NCBI RefSeq assembly: GCF_001428305.1
Contig: NZ_LMRZ01000004.1
Span: 229,314 to 293,313, forward strand
Origin: Janibacter sp. Soil728
GTDB lineage: Bacteria; Actinomycetota; Actinomycetes; Actinomycetales; Dermatophilaceae
Direction of reading: 5' to 3'
Length of the DNA: 64,000 nt
The notes under the pieces are model-generated. The model was not told the DNA's origin, did not search any database, and saw only the letters and a list, made by a program, of their open reading frames with translations. A program made the translations under genes and the position numbers. Below, piece after piece: positions 36,814 to 47,567 of this stretch; the stretch's first letter is position 1; every line of letters starts with the position of its first letter.

Positions 36814-37914
36814 TCAGTCGACGGCCGCGGATGGGTGGGGATCTCGAAGGGCGACGACGCGCTCGTAGGCCGCCAACGTGGCTCGAGCGGTCTCGTCCCA
36901 CGTGAACCGAGAGGTCACGCGGTCGCGGAGGGGTGCAGAGGCGCTGTCGCCGAGCGCGGCCATGGTGGTCTGCCGGATGGTTGTGGGGTCGGCGGGGTCG
37001 CAGTAGCGGGCGTCGTCGCCGAGGTACTCACGAGCGTGCCCCCGGTCGGTGGTGACGATCGTGCAGCCGGATGCCGCGGCCTCCAGCGAAACCAGCCCGG
37101 TCGTCTCGTACCAGGAGGCCAGGACGTGGGTGTGGTGACGGGCGTACAGATCAGGCAGCTCGCTGTGCTCGACGCCCGGCAGGAGCGTCACGTTGTCTGT
37201 CGCCGCAGCTCGGCACTGATCGGCGTAGTCGCGGTGATGAGGGTGCTCGGGTCCCACGATGGTCAGCGTGACGTCCGGCAGGCCACGGAGTGCCTCGATG
37301 AGGGCGAGCTGGCCCTTGTGCGGCTCGATCCGGCCCACGCTCAGCACCGTGCCGGCCAGCCGAGGGCGATCGAATCCCGGGGCGAAGAGTCCTGCGTCGA
37401 TGGCATTCGGCACGACGACCGTCTGCGTGAGCACCCCTAGGTCGTCGCGGATGTGCCGGGCCTCGCCCGCAGCATTGGGGAGCAGGACGTCGGCCATGGA
37501 CCAGGCGCGCATCCGGTCGAGCTGGTCTTCCATCTCGAGGGTCGCCAGTCGGGTCAGACTCTCGCGACCACGCAGGCTCGCACCGAGGTACCGCATGCCG
37601 CGGTAGGTACGACCCGCTCCGTCGCGGAGCGTCGGGCCGCCACCACCTGCTGCGGTTCCGTAGGCCAGTCCGACGTAGATCGTCGACATCGCGACGGGGA
37701 ACCCCCGCTGCCGGGCCTGCGCCACCTCGCCGGCGCCCAGCTGGAACCCGTGGACGATGTCCCAGCCGCCGTCGGGCAGGGAGGGCCCATCGTGCTCGTG
37801 GACCTCGACCCCGAGCGTGCGCAGGGCGCTCGCCGTCTGCTGCAGCTGGACGCGGTGACCGCCCGGGATCTCGGCACCGCTGTTGATCCACATGAGGACG
37901 CGCATCCGGCTCAT
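36814..37914 (-). CDS. GT4 glycosyltransferase
   Basis: A 366-residue GT-B enzyme. The donor-binding half shows VLSVGRIEPHKGQLALIEAL, VGPEHPHHRDY and the motif SWYETTGLVSLEAAASGC, where the usual E-x7-E pattern is present. ATG 37914 is chosen because it overlaps the upstream GT stop in an ATGA; ATGs at 37923 and 37905 are less likely. Acts in the cytoplasm on the lipid-linked unit. Confidence 0.88.
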   Translation of the reverse strand: MSRMRVLMWINSGAEIPGGHRVQLQQTASALRTLGVEVHEHDGPSLPDGGWDIVHGFQLGAGEVAQARQRGFPVAMSTIYVGLAYGTAAGGGGPTLRDGAGRTYRGMRYLGASLRGRESLTRLATLEMEDQLDRMRAWSMADVLLPNAAGEARHIRDDLGVLTQTVVVPNAIDAGLFAPGFDRPRLAGTVLSVGRIEPHKGQLALIEALRGLPDVTLTIVGPEHPHHRDYADQCRAAATDNVTLLPGVEHSELPDLYARHHTHVLASWYETTGLVSLEAAASGCTIVTTDRGHAREYLGDDARYCDPADPTTIRQTTMAALGDSASAPLRDRVTSRFTWDETARATLAAYERVVALRDPHPSAAVD

Positions 37915-39035
37915 CTGTCGCACCGTCGGTCGATGACGCCCCGGTACATGTCGATGTAGCGCTCACCGATGTGCGACCAGCTGAGGGACTCTGCGTGCGA
38001 CCGGGCCCTGTCGGCGTCGACGGGCTGCCGGTGCGCGGCGACCATGGCGGTGGCCAGGGCGTCAACGTCCCTCGGGTCGGCCGGGTGCCCAAGGCCGCCG
38101 GTGGCATCAGCCAGACCGCCGTTCGTGCTCCAGACGACACCCCGGCCCGCAGCCATGGCCTCGACCGCGACGATGCCGAAGGGTTCCAGCCGGCTCGGGA
38201 CGACGGCGACGCGTGAGGAGGCGAGCAGGGACTGGACGCCGGCACGGTCGAGGGCTCCGACGAGCTCGACGCCCGGCCCGGCCTGGGCACGCAGCCGATC
38301 GTGCTCGGGCCCGTCACCGCCGAGCCGCAGGGTCGCGGCGGGCAGCTCGGTGCGCACCTGGGCGAAGGCGCGCAGGAGGAGGTCGAAACCCTTCTGCGGG
38401 ACGTGCCTGCCCCAGGCCGCGAACGCCGGTGTCTGCGGGAGGGGAGTGACGGCCCACTGGGACGGATCAACCCCGTTGGGCAAAACCGTGCACCCGGCGA
38501 ACCGGCGTGCGATGCCGGCGGCATCCTCGCCGGCACGTTGCGAGCAGGCCGTCAGGAGGGCCGCGCGTCGACTGCCCAGACGCAGGACAGCACGGAGCTG
38601 GGCGCTGTGCTCGTAGATCCGGCCGGCGTCCATGGTCACCTCGCCTTGGGTGGTGATGATGAGCGGGACCCGCCGGAGAGCCGTCCAGATGGTCAGCGGC
38701 AGGACCTGGTTGGAGGCGCACTGGACGTGGACGAGGTCGGGGAGCGGGCCGAGGGCGTCGAGTCCGGCGAGCTGCCGTCTGAGGGCCAGGGGATGACGGA
38801 GCAGCCGGACCGGATGGGCGCCGGGGAGGTCGAAGTTGATGCGCCGCACCCTCACCCCTTCAACGACCTCGGACTCCGGCAGATCGGCGGGGTGACGATG
38901 CACGACGACGGTGACGTCGTGACCGCGTTGCTGGTACTGACGAGCCAGCTGCAGCGTGAGCTCCTCGACGCCGCCGCGAGACGGGTGGAATGCGCTGGGC
39001 GCCAACCAGATCCGCAGTGGACCAGCGGTGGTCAC
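37911..39035 (-). CDS. GT4 glycosyltransferase
   Basis: A 374-residue GT-B enzyme: LAPSAFHPSRGGVEELTLQLA at the start, FAAWGRHVPQKGFDLLLRAFA in the second domain, and PSRLEPFGIVAVEAMAAGRGV with the E-x7-E pair. GTG 39035 overlaps the preceding GT in a GTGA and the following GT overlaps in an ATGA, so three glycosyltransferases are coupled in a row. Donor sugar unknown. Confidence 0.9.
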   Translation of the reverse strand: MTTAGPLRIWLAPSAFHPSRGGVEELTLQLARQYQQRGHDVTVVVHRHPADLPESEVVEGVRVRRINFDLPGAHPVRLLRHPLALRRQLAGLDALGPLPDLVHVQCASNQVLPLTIWTALRRVPLIITTQGEVTMDAGRIYEHSAQLRAVLRLGSRRAALLTACSQRAGEDAAGIARRFAGCTVLPNGVDPSQWAVTPLPQTPAFAAWGRHVPQKGFDLLLRAFAQVRTELPAATLRLGGDGPEHDRLRAQAGPGVELVGALDRAGVQSLLASSRVAVVPSRLEPFGIVAVEAMAAGRGVVWSTNGGLADATGGLGHPADPRDVDALATAMVAAHRQPVDADRARSHAESLSWSHIGERYIDMYRGVIDRRCDR

Positions 39036-40126
39036 TGCAGGACCTCGCGGTAGACGTCGAGATGGGCGCGCGCTGCCTTTTCCCACGAAAAGGTTGCTGC
39101 ACGCTCCAGCCCTCGTCGGACGAGGTCCTCGCGATCGACCTCACGTCGTCCGACAGCACGCATCGCCTCGGCAATGTCGGCCCCGTCGGGTCCGGTCATC
39201 AGGGCATTGCCCTCACAGACCTCGGGCAGCGCTCCACGCTCCACGGCGATGACCGGGGTACCCACAGCCATGCCCTCGAGCGAAGGGAGCCCGAAGCCTT
39301 CGTAGATGCTGGGGACGACGACGGCGTTCGCAGCCGCCATGACGCGGCCGACGATGTCGAGGTCCACCTTGCCGGCGAAGACGACGCGGGGCAGATTGCC
39401 GAAGAGTTCCTGCCGTCGTTGCGAGGGAGGCCCGAGGAGCACGAGCTCGTGCTCTGGGAGTTCCGGCGCAACGGCGGCCCATGCGTCGGCCAGGCCCTCG
39501 AGGTTCTTGCGGCGAGTGACTCCCGCAGCGTGCACGAAGAAGGGACGGGTGATCCCGAGGTCCTGCAGTGCACCTCGGTCCAGCGGGTCCGGTTGCCGGA
39601 AGCTGGGTCGGACGCCATAGGGGATCACGCTCACCCGTTGCGCACCGAGGAGCTCACGGACCTCGCTCGCGGCGAACTCGGACGGGCAGATCACCTCGAC
39701 GTCGTCGCGGAGAGGGCGCAGGCACCAGTCAGGAAGGCTCCCCTCGTCCGGGAAGCGTGCTGGGGGGAGGTCGTGAAGAGTCAGGACATGCGGCCTTCGA
39801 GGACCTGGCACCCGCAGATCGAAGCGGTGCACCAGATCGGACCTCAGAGCGGTGAGTGTCCCCACGGCTCGTTCGCCGACAGAGTGGTTGAGCACGCGCT
39901 GCGGCACACGGTAGGTCGCGGCACTACGCCCGCTGCCCACGCTGTCCGAGCGGAAGTCCCACCCGGGCTCCTCAAGGTCGAGGATCGCCTGCTGGATGCT
40001 CGTCTCGTAGGTCTGCTGCCCCATGGGCACAGAGGTGTACAAGGTCAACCAGCGGACCCGCCGTGCCAGATGTTCGGAGTCGGTGTCACCTTCGCGGTGC
40101 ACAGCCTCCGGATCGCTCCCCGCCAT
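39032..40126 (-). CDS. GT4 glycosyltransferase
   Basis: A 364-residue GT-B enzyme with FFVHAAGVTRRKNLEGLADAW, a mannosyltransferase-like loop, and PSIYEGFGLPSLEGMAVGTPVI carrying the E-x7-E pair. Its start ATG 40126 lies 6 nt after a TAGAGT box, so it is probably leaderless and opens the four-gene minus-strand glycosyltransferase unit. An internal GTG is possible but less supported. Confidence 0.88.
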   Translation of the reverse strand: MAGSDPEAVHREGDTDSEHLARRVRWLTLYTSVPMGQQTYETSIQQAILDLEEPGWDFRSDSVGSGRSAATYRVPQRVLNHSVGERAVGTLTALRSDLVHRFDLRVPGPRRPHVLTLHDLPPARFPDEGSLPDWCLRPLRDDVEVICPSEFAASEVRELLGAQRVSVIPYGVRPSFRQPDPLDRGALQDLGITRPFFVHAAGVTRRKNLEGLADAWAAVAPELPEHELVLLGPPSQRRQELFGNLPRVVFAGKVDLDIVGRVMAAANAVVVPSIYEGFGLPSLEGMAVGTPVIAVERGALPEVCEGNALMTGPDGADIAEAMRAVGRREVDREDLVRRGLERAATFSWEKAARAHLDVYREVLQ

Positions 40127-40138
40127 GGCGTCACTCTA
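40127..40138 (-). promoter_or_regulatory. Leaderless promoter of the glycosyltransferase unit
   Basis: Minus strand TAGAGT (40138-40133), then 6 nt, then ATG 40126. It overlaps the 3' end of the acyltransferase gene. Confidence 0.55.
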
Positions 40139-41227
40139 GCCGTGGGGTTCGGCAACTGGCTCTGAACCGCGAGAGGGGTACTGGACTGAAGCGGCGTGGC
40201 CTCCGAGCCGGTCCTTGAGACGGAGGAAGGGCGCTTCCAACCACCGGAAGGAGGCCTCAGCCACGATGATGGTCGCCACGATGCCGATGAGCATCCGGGC
40301 CCACTCGGGTCCCACATCGATGTGGTGCCGAAGGACCTGGAGGACGGGGAAGTGGTACAGATACAGGCCGTACGAGCGGGTGCCGGCCCATCGCAGTGGA
40401 CGCCAGGTCAGGACTGCGGAGCCTGCGGACCCGGGCGAGAGAACGATGCCTGCAAGGACGAGCAACGACAGGATGCCCGTCCCACTGCTCGGCCCGGTGA
40501 GCCAGCGCTCCGGCAAGGTCCATGGGAGCAGCAGGACAACGAGGAGAACCAGGAGGGCGCCGTTGCCGATGGCGCCCAGCGCTCGACTGGAGGTGGCCTC
40601 GCGACGCCGGGAAACCACCCATGCCAGGAGTGAGCCCCAGATGATGGGGAAGCCCCGCAGATATGTACCGCGCACGTCGGTGATCGGCTCGGGCCACGGC
40701 GTGAAGATGAGAGCGACGCCCACGACTGCTGCGACCACGGCGAAGGCTCGCAACGCACGGAGGCGAGAACACAGACCGATCAGGAGCACGGGCCACACCG
40801 CGTAGAAGTGCTCCTCGATGGCGAGGGTCCAGGTGTGATCGAGCAGGGGCGCTGACCCGCCCGTGTACATCCACCAGTTCCCCAGGTACACGAGTGCCGC
40901 CAGTGTCCCGGGAGCCGCGTCGCTCAGCTGCCCGGTAGCGGCAGCCGCGGCCATGACGAGTGCGCACGTGGCGACCAGCGCTGGCCAGAGGCGCAGCATC
41001 CGGCGCAGGTAGAACCTCAGCAGTCGGATGCGTCCGTGACGTTGGGTCTCGACCAGCAGCAATGACGTGATGAGGAAGCCCGAGAGGGCAAAGAAGACAT
41101 CCACGCCCACGTACCCATTGGCGGCGAGTCCGAGATGCGCGTGGAAGATGATGACTGCGAGCGCAGCGATGCCCCGGAGCCCGTCCAGCCCCGGCCAATA
41201 GGTCCGCGCAGAGGGCCCCGCCGTCAC
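40136..41227 (-). CDS. Membrane acyltransferase (acyltransferase 3 / OafA family)
   Basis: Ten hydrophobic segments with the family's GLDGLRGIAALAVIIFHAH start (catalytic-type His), the R-x10-RR-type basic loop (RFYLRRMLRLWP), and TWTLAIEEHFYAVWP. It should O-acetylate or otherwise acylate the polysaccharide. GTG 41227 (363 aa) is chosen because TACCCT lies 6 nt upstream; the longer frame from ATG 41299 would overlap the divergent start codon at 41298. Confidence 0.85.
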   Translation of the reverse strand: MTAGPSARTYWPGLDGLRGIAALAVIIFHAHLGLAANGYVGVDVFFALSGFLITSLLLVETQRHGRIRLLRFYLRRMLRLWPALVATCALVMAAAAATGQLSDAAPGTLAALVYLGNWWMYTGGSAPLLDHTWTLAIEEHFYAVWPVLLIGLCSRLRALRAFAVVAAVVGVALIFTPWPEPITDVRGTYLRGFPIIWGSLLAWVVSRRREATSSRALGAIGNGALLVLLVVLLLPWTLPERWLTGPSSGTGILSLLVLAGIVLSPGSAGSAVLTWRPLRWAGTRSYGLYLYHFPVLQVLRHHIDVGPEWARMLIGIVATIIVAEASFRWLEAPFLRLKDRLGGHAASVQYPSRGSEPVAEPHG

Positions 41228-41297
41228 AGGGGAAGGGTACGAGGAAGTTCGAGAGAGCGAGGCACTATTCGAGTGGCTGTGCTGCCATGCTGCCTGC

Positions 41298-42089
41298 ATG
41301 GCACTGAAGGAACAGTTGCGAAGCCATCTTCCGCCGCCACTCTTCTCGGCGGGCCGATCGGTTTATCGCCTGCGTCCGTCAGCCGTCACGGCGCGCAGGC
41401 GCCATCGCCGCGATACGGCAGCAGGCATCTCGGTGGCTGAGTCTGCTGGTTGGGTCGTGCAGCGCGGGCCCTTCCGAGGGATGAAGTACGTCGAGGCCTA
41501 TGGGGACCTGGGGGCGAAGGTGCTCGGCTCTTACGAGGAAGAGCTCCACGAGACGGTGGAGCAGCTGGTTGCCGCGAACTACGACGTCATCATCAACGTC
41601 GGGGCTGCTGAGGGGTACTACGCAGTCGGGTTTGCACTGAGGTGCCCGCAGGCGAAGGTCATCGCATACGAGACGAGCCCAGCAGGTCGTGAGCTCTGTG
41701 CGTCGATGGCGCAGCTCAACGCGGTGCCTGTGGAGGTGCGGGGCACATTCACGACGGGTGACCTGGCAGATGTCCCCGACGGCAGGACCCTGGTGCTCAT
41801 GGACATCGAGGGAGGGGAGCTGGCCTTGCTGGACCCCGATGTGGCACCGTCACTGAGCCTTGTCGACCACGTGGTCGAGCTCCACGACTTCGTCGATCCA
41901 TCGATCAAGGAGACCATCTTGGCTCGCTTTCGCGACACCCATGATGCGCGGCTCGTCGCCACAACGCCACGGAGGGAAGCGGACTACCCGGAGCTGACGT
42001 CACGCACGGCCCGCGTCCTGGACGAGCACCGGCCGTGCCCGATGGAGTGGGCCATCCTCACAAGGCGCCACACGCAACGACTGCACTGA
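41298..42089 (+). CDS. FkbM-like methyltransferase of the polysaccharide locus
   Basis: A 263-residue protein with the SAM-binding-like loop INVGAAEGYYAVG (about 98-110), the acidic YETSPAGRE after beta 2, and LVLMDIEGGELALL, the counterpart of the FkbM D-x-E-G motif. The N-terminal 45 residues are basic. Class assignment rests on these motifs. It may methylate a sugar residue. The start ATG lies between divergent genes with a CATGCT 6 nt upstream; no ribosome binding site is present. Confidence 0.75.
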   Translation: MALKEQLRSHLPPPLFSAGRSVYRLRPSAVTARRRHRRDTAAGISVAESAGWVVQRGPFRGMKYVEAYGDLGAKVLGSYEEELHETVEQLVAANYDVIINVGAAEGYYAVGFALRCPQAKVIAYETSPAGRELCASMAQLNAVPVEVRGTFTTGDLADVPDGRTLVLMDIEGGELALLDPDVAPSLSLVDHVVELHDFVDPSIKETILARFRDTHDARLVATTPRREADYPELTSRTARVLDEHRPCPMEWAILTRRHTQRLH

Positions 42090-42091
42090 TC

Positions 42092-42097
42092 TAGGCT
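42092..42097 (+). promoter_or_regulatory. -10 element ahead of the GT4-GT4 fusion gene
   Basis: TAGGCT would place the transcript start near 42104, upstream of the possible starts at 42115, 42130 and 42142. Confidence 0.4.
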
Positions 42098-42129
42098 GCG
42101 CTCAGTCGAAATGTGTGTGTGGGGGGAAG

Positions 42130-44397
42130 TTGATCAGACCGGTGCAGGTGGCGATCCTCGACCACACGGCACAGCTCGGGGGAGTCGAGCTGGCGCTCGT
42201 GCGTCAGATGGACGCGCTCGCCGAGCGCGATGACGTGCGGGCACGCGTCCTGCTCTTCGCAGACGGTCCGCTCGTCGGGCGACTCCGCGAGCGGGGGCAC
42301 GAGGTCGAGGTGCTCCCCATCGACGAGGGGCTCGGCACGACGACCCGTCACGAGGCAGCTGGCCTGCGGACCGCGCTGACCTCCGCAGTGGGGGCGGCCC
42401 CCTTCGTGCGGCGGTTGGCTCGTCGCCTGCGCGAGATGGACGTGGACGTCGTCCACACGACGACACTCAAGGCCGACCTGCTCGGCGTGTCTGCGGCTCG
42501 CCTCGCGCGACTACCGCTCGTCTGGCACGTCCGCGACCGCATCGCGCCGGACTACCTCCCTTCGCCGCTCGTGCACCTCATGCGCTCCGTCGCACGGAGC
42601 GCGCCGCAGCGGGTCGTCGCCAACTCCCGCGCCACCGCCGCGACCCTCCCGGGAGCCAGAGGGCTGACCGTCGCGTATCCCGGCCTCGCCCCGGAGCAGA
42701 TCGCGTCGTCGCCCCGCCCCGAGCCGGACCATCGCATCGTCGGGATCATCGGGCGCATCTCGCCGACCAAGGGGCAGCTCGAGTTCGTCCGCGCGGCCGG
42801 CCGGATCGCCGAGCGGCACCCCGACGTGACCTTCCGCATCATCGGCTCGCCGATGTTCGGCCAGGAGGAGCACGAGCGAGAGATTCGTCGCGAGATCGAG
42901 CAGCTCGGACTGACCGACCGCGTGGAGCTACCCGGCTTCAGCGCCGACCCGAGCGCCGAGCTCGACCGGATGACCCTCGCCGTCCACGCCTCGCCCGTGC
43001 CGGAGCCCTACGGCCAGGTCGTCGCCGAGGCAATGGCTCGCGGGGTCCCGGTCATCGCGACCGACGCCGGTGGAGTGCCCGAGATCGTCCTGGGCGGCGC
43101 CGAGCCCGTGGGCTGGCTCGTCCCGCCGCGGGACGTCGACGCGCTCGCGACGGCCATGGATGCCGCTCTGTCCGATCCTGACGAGGCCGGGCGAAGGGGG
43201 CGGGCCGGCTGGGAGCGGGCTCGCACCGCACTGGGCATCGGGCCGAGCATGGACACGCTCACCGGGGTCTGGCGGGAGGTGGCCGGCCTGACCCGGCCAC
43301 GCGTGGCCATCGCGCACGACTACCTGACCCAGCGTGGGGGAGCGGAGCGGGTGGTCCTGGAGATGGCCCGGGCCTTCCCCGGTGCCACGATCCACACCAC
43401 GCTCTACGACCCCGAGGGCACCTTCCCCGAGTTCCGCGACCACGACATCCGGGTCAGCCCGCTCAACCGCGTCGGTCCGCTGCGTCGCAACCACCGGGCG
43501 GCGCTGCCCTTCCTCCCCTTCGCCGCCGGTCGCCTGCGCATCGACGCGGACCTCGTCATCGCGAGCAGCAGCGGGTGGGCGCACGGGTTCCCGACGACCG
43601 GGCGCAAGCTCGTCTACTGCCATGCCCCGGCTCGCTGGCTCTACCAGAGCGAGCGCTACCTGGGCAGCGACCCGAGGCGCTCCCCGGTCGGGCTGGCGTT
43701 GCTCGCGCTGCGCGCACCCCTTCGCGCCTGGGATCAACGCGCGGCCCGGACCGGCGATGCCTACCTCGCCAACAGCAATGTTGTGCGCGAGCGCATCGGG
43801 GAGGCCTACGGCATCGACGCCGAGGTGCTGCCGCCTCCCTTCGCCGTCGACACCACGGGGGAGCGCGAGCCCGTCCCCGAGGCTTCTGACTGGCCGGAGG
43901 GGTACCACCTCGTCGTCTCCCGGTTGATGCCGTACAAGAATGTCGACGTCGTCATCGACGCGTTCCGTGAACTGCCGGAGCGACTGCTCGTCATCGGGGC
44001 CGGCCCGCTCCTCGACCGGCTGCGAGCCAGCGCCCCCGACAACGTGCGCATCGCCACCGAACTGAGCGATGCCCAGATGCGGTGGGCCTACGAGCACGCC
44101 ACCGCACTGGTCGCCGCGAGTCACGAGGACTTCGGGCTGACACCTCTCGAGGCCGGTGCCTTCGGCAGGCCGACGATCGCTCTGCGTGCCGGCGGCTACC
44201 TCGACACCATCAGCGAAGGGGTCAACGGCGTCTTCTTCGACGAGCCGACAGCCGAGGCGATCCGTGACGCCGTCATTGCCATGCGGCAGACCACGTGGGA
44301 CTCTCATTCCCTCCGCGACCACGTGGACGCTTTCTCCCCCGAGTGCTTCGCTGATCGGTTGCAGGCCGTCGCAGCGCGTCTCTCAGTGATGCGCTAG
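42130..44397 (+). CDS. GT4-GT4 fusion glycosyltransferase
   Basis: Two complete GT-B enzymes in about 755 residues. The first half (to about 385) starts VAILDHTAQLGGVELAL and has GRISPTKGQLEFV and PEPYGQVVAEAMARGVPVIA. The second half starts RVAIAHDYLTQRGGAERVV and carries YCHAPARWLYQSERYLG and EDFGLTPLEAGAFGRPTIA, like WbaZ-type mannosyltransferases. The start is uncertain: TTG 42130 follows GGGGGGAAG, GTG 42142 gives the usual family N-terminus, and GTG 42115 is also open. Probably adds consecutive sugars. Confidence 0.87.
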   Translation: MIRPVQVAILDHTAQLGGVELALVRQMDALAERDDVRARVLLFADGPLVGRLRERGHEVEVLPIDEGLGTTTRHEAAGLRTALTSAVGAAPFVRRLARRLREMDVDVVHTTTLKADLLGVSAARLARLPLVWHVRDRIAPDYLPSPLVHLMRSVARSAPQRVVANSRATAATLPGARGLTVAYPGLAPEQIASSPRPEPDHRIVGIIGRISPTKGQLEFVRAAGRIAERHPDVTFRIIGSPMFGQEEHEREIRREIEQLGLTDRVELPGFSADPSAELDRMTLAVHASPVPEPYGQVVAEAMARGVPVIATDAGGVPEIVLGGAEPVGWLVPPRDVDALATAMDAALSDPDEAGRRGRAGWERARTALGIGPSMDTLTGVWREVAGLTRPRVAIAHDYLTQRGGAERVVLEMARAFPGATIHTTLYDPEGTFPEFRDHDIRVSPLNRVGPLRRNHRAALPFLPFAAGRLRIDADLVIASSSGWAHGFPTTGRKLVYCHAPARWLYQSERYLGSDPRRSPVGLALLALRAPLRAWDQRAARTGDAYLANSNVVRERIGEAYGIDAEVLPPPFAVDTTGEREPVPEASDWPEGYHLVVSRLMPYKNVDVVIDAFRELPERLLVIGAGPLLDRLRASAPDNVRIATELSDAQMRWAYEHATALVAASHEDFGLTPLEAGAFGRPTIALRAGGYLDTISEGVNGVFFDEPTAEAIRDAVIAMRQTTWDSHSLRDHVDAFSPECFADRLQAVAARLSVMR

Positions 44398-44410
44398 GAG
44401 GTCCAGGGCG

Positions 44411-46503
<2,093 letters not shown>

Positions 46504-46506
46504 CCG

Positions 46507-47040
46507 GTGGCCGTCCACGGTGTGTCGATCGCGGTCCCCGAGCCGTGGTGTGCGCAGCTGCAGACGCTGCGTGAGGACGTCGGGGACCCTCTGGCGCAGG
46601 CGATCCCGCCGCACATCACGCTCATGCCGCCGACGGAGATCGCCGAGTCGGAGATGGACCGCTTCCGAACCCACCTCGAGAGAGTGGCCCAGGAGCACGG
46701 TCCCTTCACGATGCGGCTACGGGGTACCGGCACCTTCCGCCCGGTCAGCCCGGTCGTCTTCGTCCAGGTGGCCCAAGGCATCCCGATGTGCGAGCGCCTC
46801 GAGCAGGCGGTGCGCCGCGGGCCGGTGTCCCGAGACCTCGAGTTCCCCTACCACCCGCACGTGACCATCGCGCACGGGATTGCCGACCCGGGTCTGGACC
46901 GAGCCTTCGACGAGCTGGCCTTCTTCGACACCAGCTTCGAGGTGGAGGACTTCCACCTGTACGACCACGGTGATGACGGTGTGTGGCGACCGGTCACCAG
47001 CTTTTCACTCAGTGGGGAGCGTCTGCAGCCCTCATCGTGA
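46507..47040 (+). CDS. 2'-5' RNA ligase / cyclic phosphodiesterase-like protein
   Basis: A 177-residue 2H-type protein with both HxT motifs, PPHITLMPP and YHPHVTIAHG, placed as in the LigT/CPDase superfamily. Members act on 2',3'-cyclic phosphates or tRNA fragments; the substrate here is unknown. GTG 46507 starts 3 nt after trpS, an arrangement common in actinobacteria. Its 3' end overlaps the convergent MarR gene by 32 nt. Confidence 0.88.
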   Translation: MAVHGVSIAVPEPWCAQLQTLREDVGDPLAQAIPPHITLMPPTEIAESEMDRFRTHLERVAQEHGPFTMRLRGTGTFRPVSPVVFVQVAQGIPMCERLEQAVRRGPVSRDLEFPYHPHVTIAHGIADPGLDRAFDELAFFDTSFEVEDFHLYDHGDDGVWRPVTSFSLSGERLQPSS

Positions 47041-47500
47041 GGTCCCCGGACGGGTCCAGACTGCTCAGGACGGCCCCGGCGATCTCACCGAGTGCCCGCA
47101 CCTGATCGGCGGTCAGCTGGTCGAGGACGCGCTCCCTGACGAAGTTGACGTGGTGGGGTGCCGCGGCCACGATCTTTGTCCATCCCTCGTCGGTGAGCAC
47201 GGCATCGGTGGCCCGGGCGTCGAGCTCGCTGCGCGAGCGGGAGACGAGTCCGCGGTCCTCCAACCGTTTGACCACGTGGGACAGACGGGGGAGCGTCGCA
47301 TTGGCGCGCCGGGCCAGCCACGACATGCGCAGCGTCCGCTCCGGGGCCTCGGAGAGCATCGCGAGCACCTGGTACTCGAAGTGCGTCAGTCCCGAGTCCT
47401 GGCGCACCTGTGCGTCCAGGCGAGCGGGGAGGACCTCGGCGAGGGCGACCACCTGCAGCCAGGTGCGCATCTCGTCGTCGTCGAGCCAGCGTGGTTCCAT
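47009..47500 (-). CDS. MarR-family transcriptional regulator
   Basis: A 163-residue winged-helix protein: LTHFEYQVLAMLSEAPERTLRMSWLARRANATLPRLSHVVKRLEDRGLV forms the helix-turn-helix, followed by the wing SRSELDARATDAVLTDEG. Dimerisation helices flank it. The effector and targets are unknown. ATG 47500 has a GATGAT box 6 nt upstream, so the mRNA may be leaderless. The terminator at 47539-47566 insulates it from the upstream mannosyltransferase. Confidence 0.92.
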   Translation of the reverse strand: MEPRWLDDDEMRTWLQVVALAEVLPARLDAQVRQDSGLTHFEYQVLAMLSEAPERTLRMSWLARRANATLPRLSHVVKRLEDRGLVSRSRSELDARATDAVLTDEGWTKIVAAAPHHVNFVRERVLDQLTADQVRALGEIAGAVLSSLDPSGDLTMRAADAPH

Positions 47501-47538
47501 GCCCGGATCATCCCAGACGTCCCGCTCCCGGTGCGACC

Positions 47539-47566
47539 GGCGAAGGGGGTGGGTCCCCCCTTCGCC
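47539..47566 (-). terminator. Terminator of the mannosyltransferase gene
   Basis: An 11-bp perfect stem GGCGAAGGGGG / CCCCCTTCGCC with a short loop, directly after the stop codon at 47568. Confidence 0.85.
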
Positions 47567-47567
47567 C

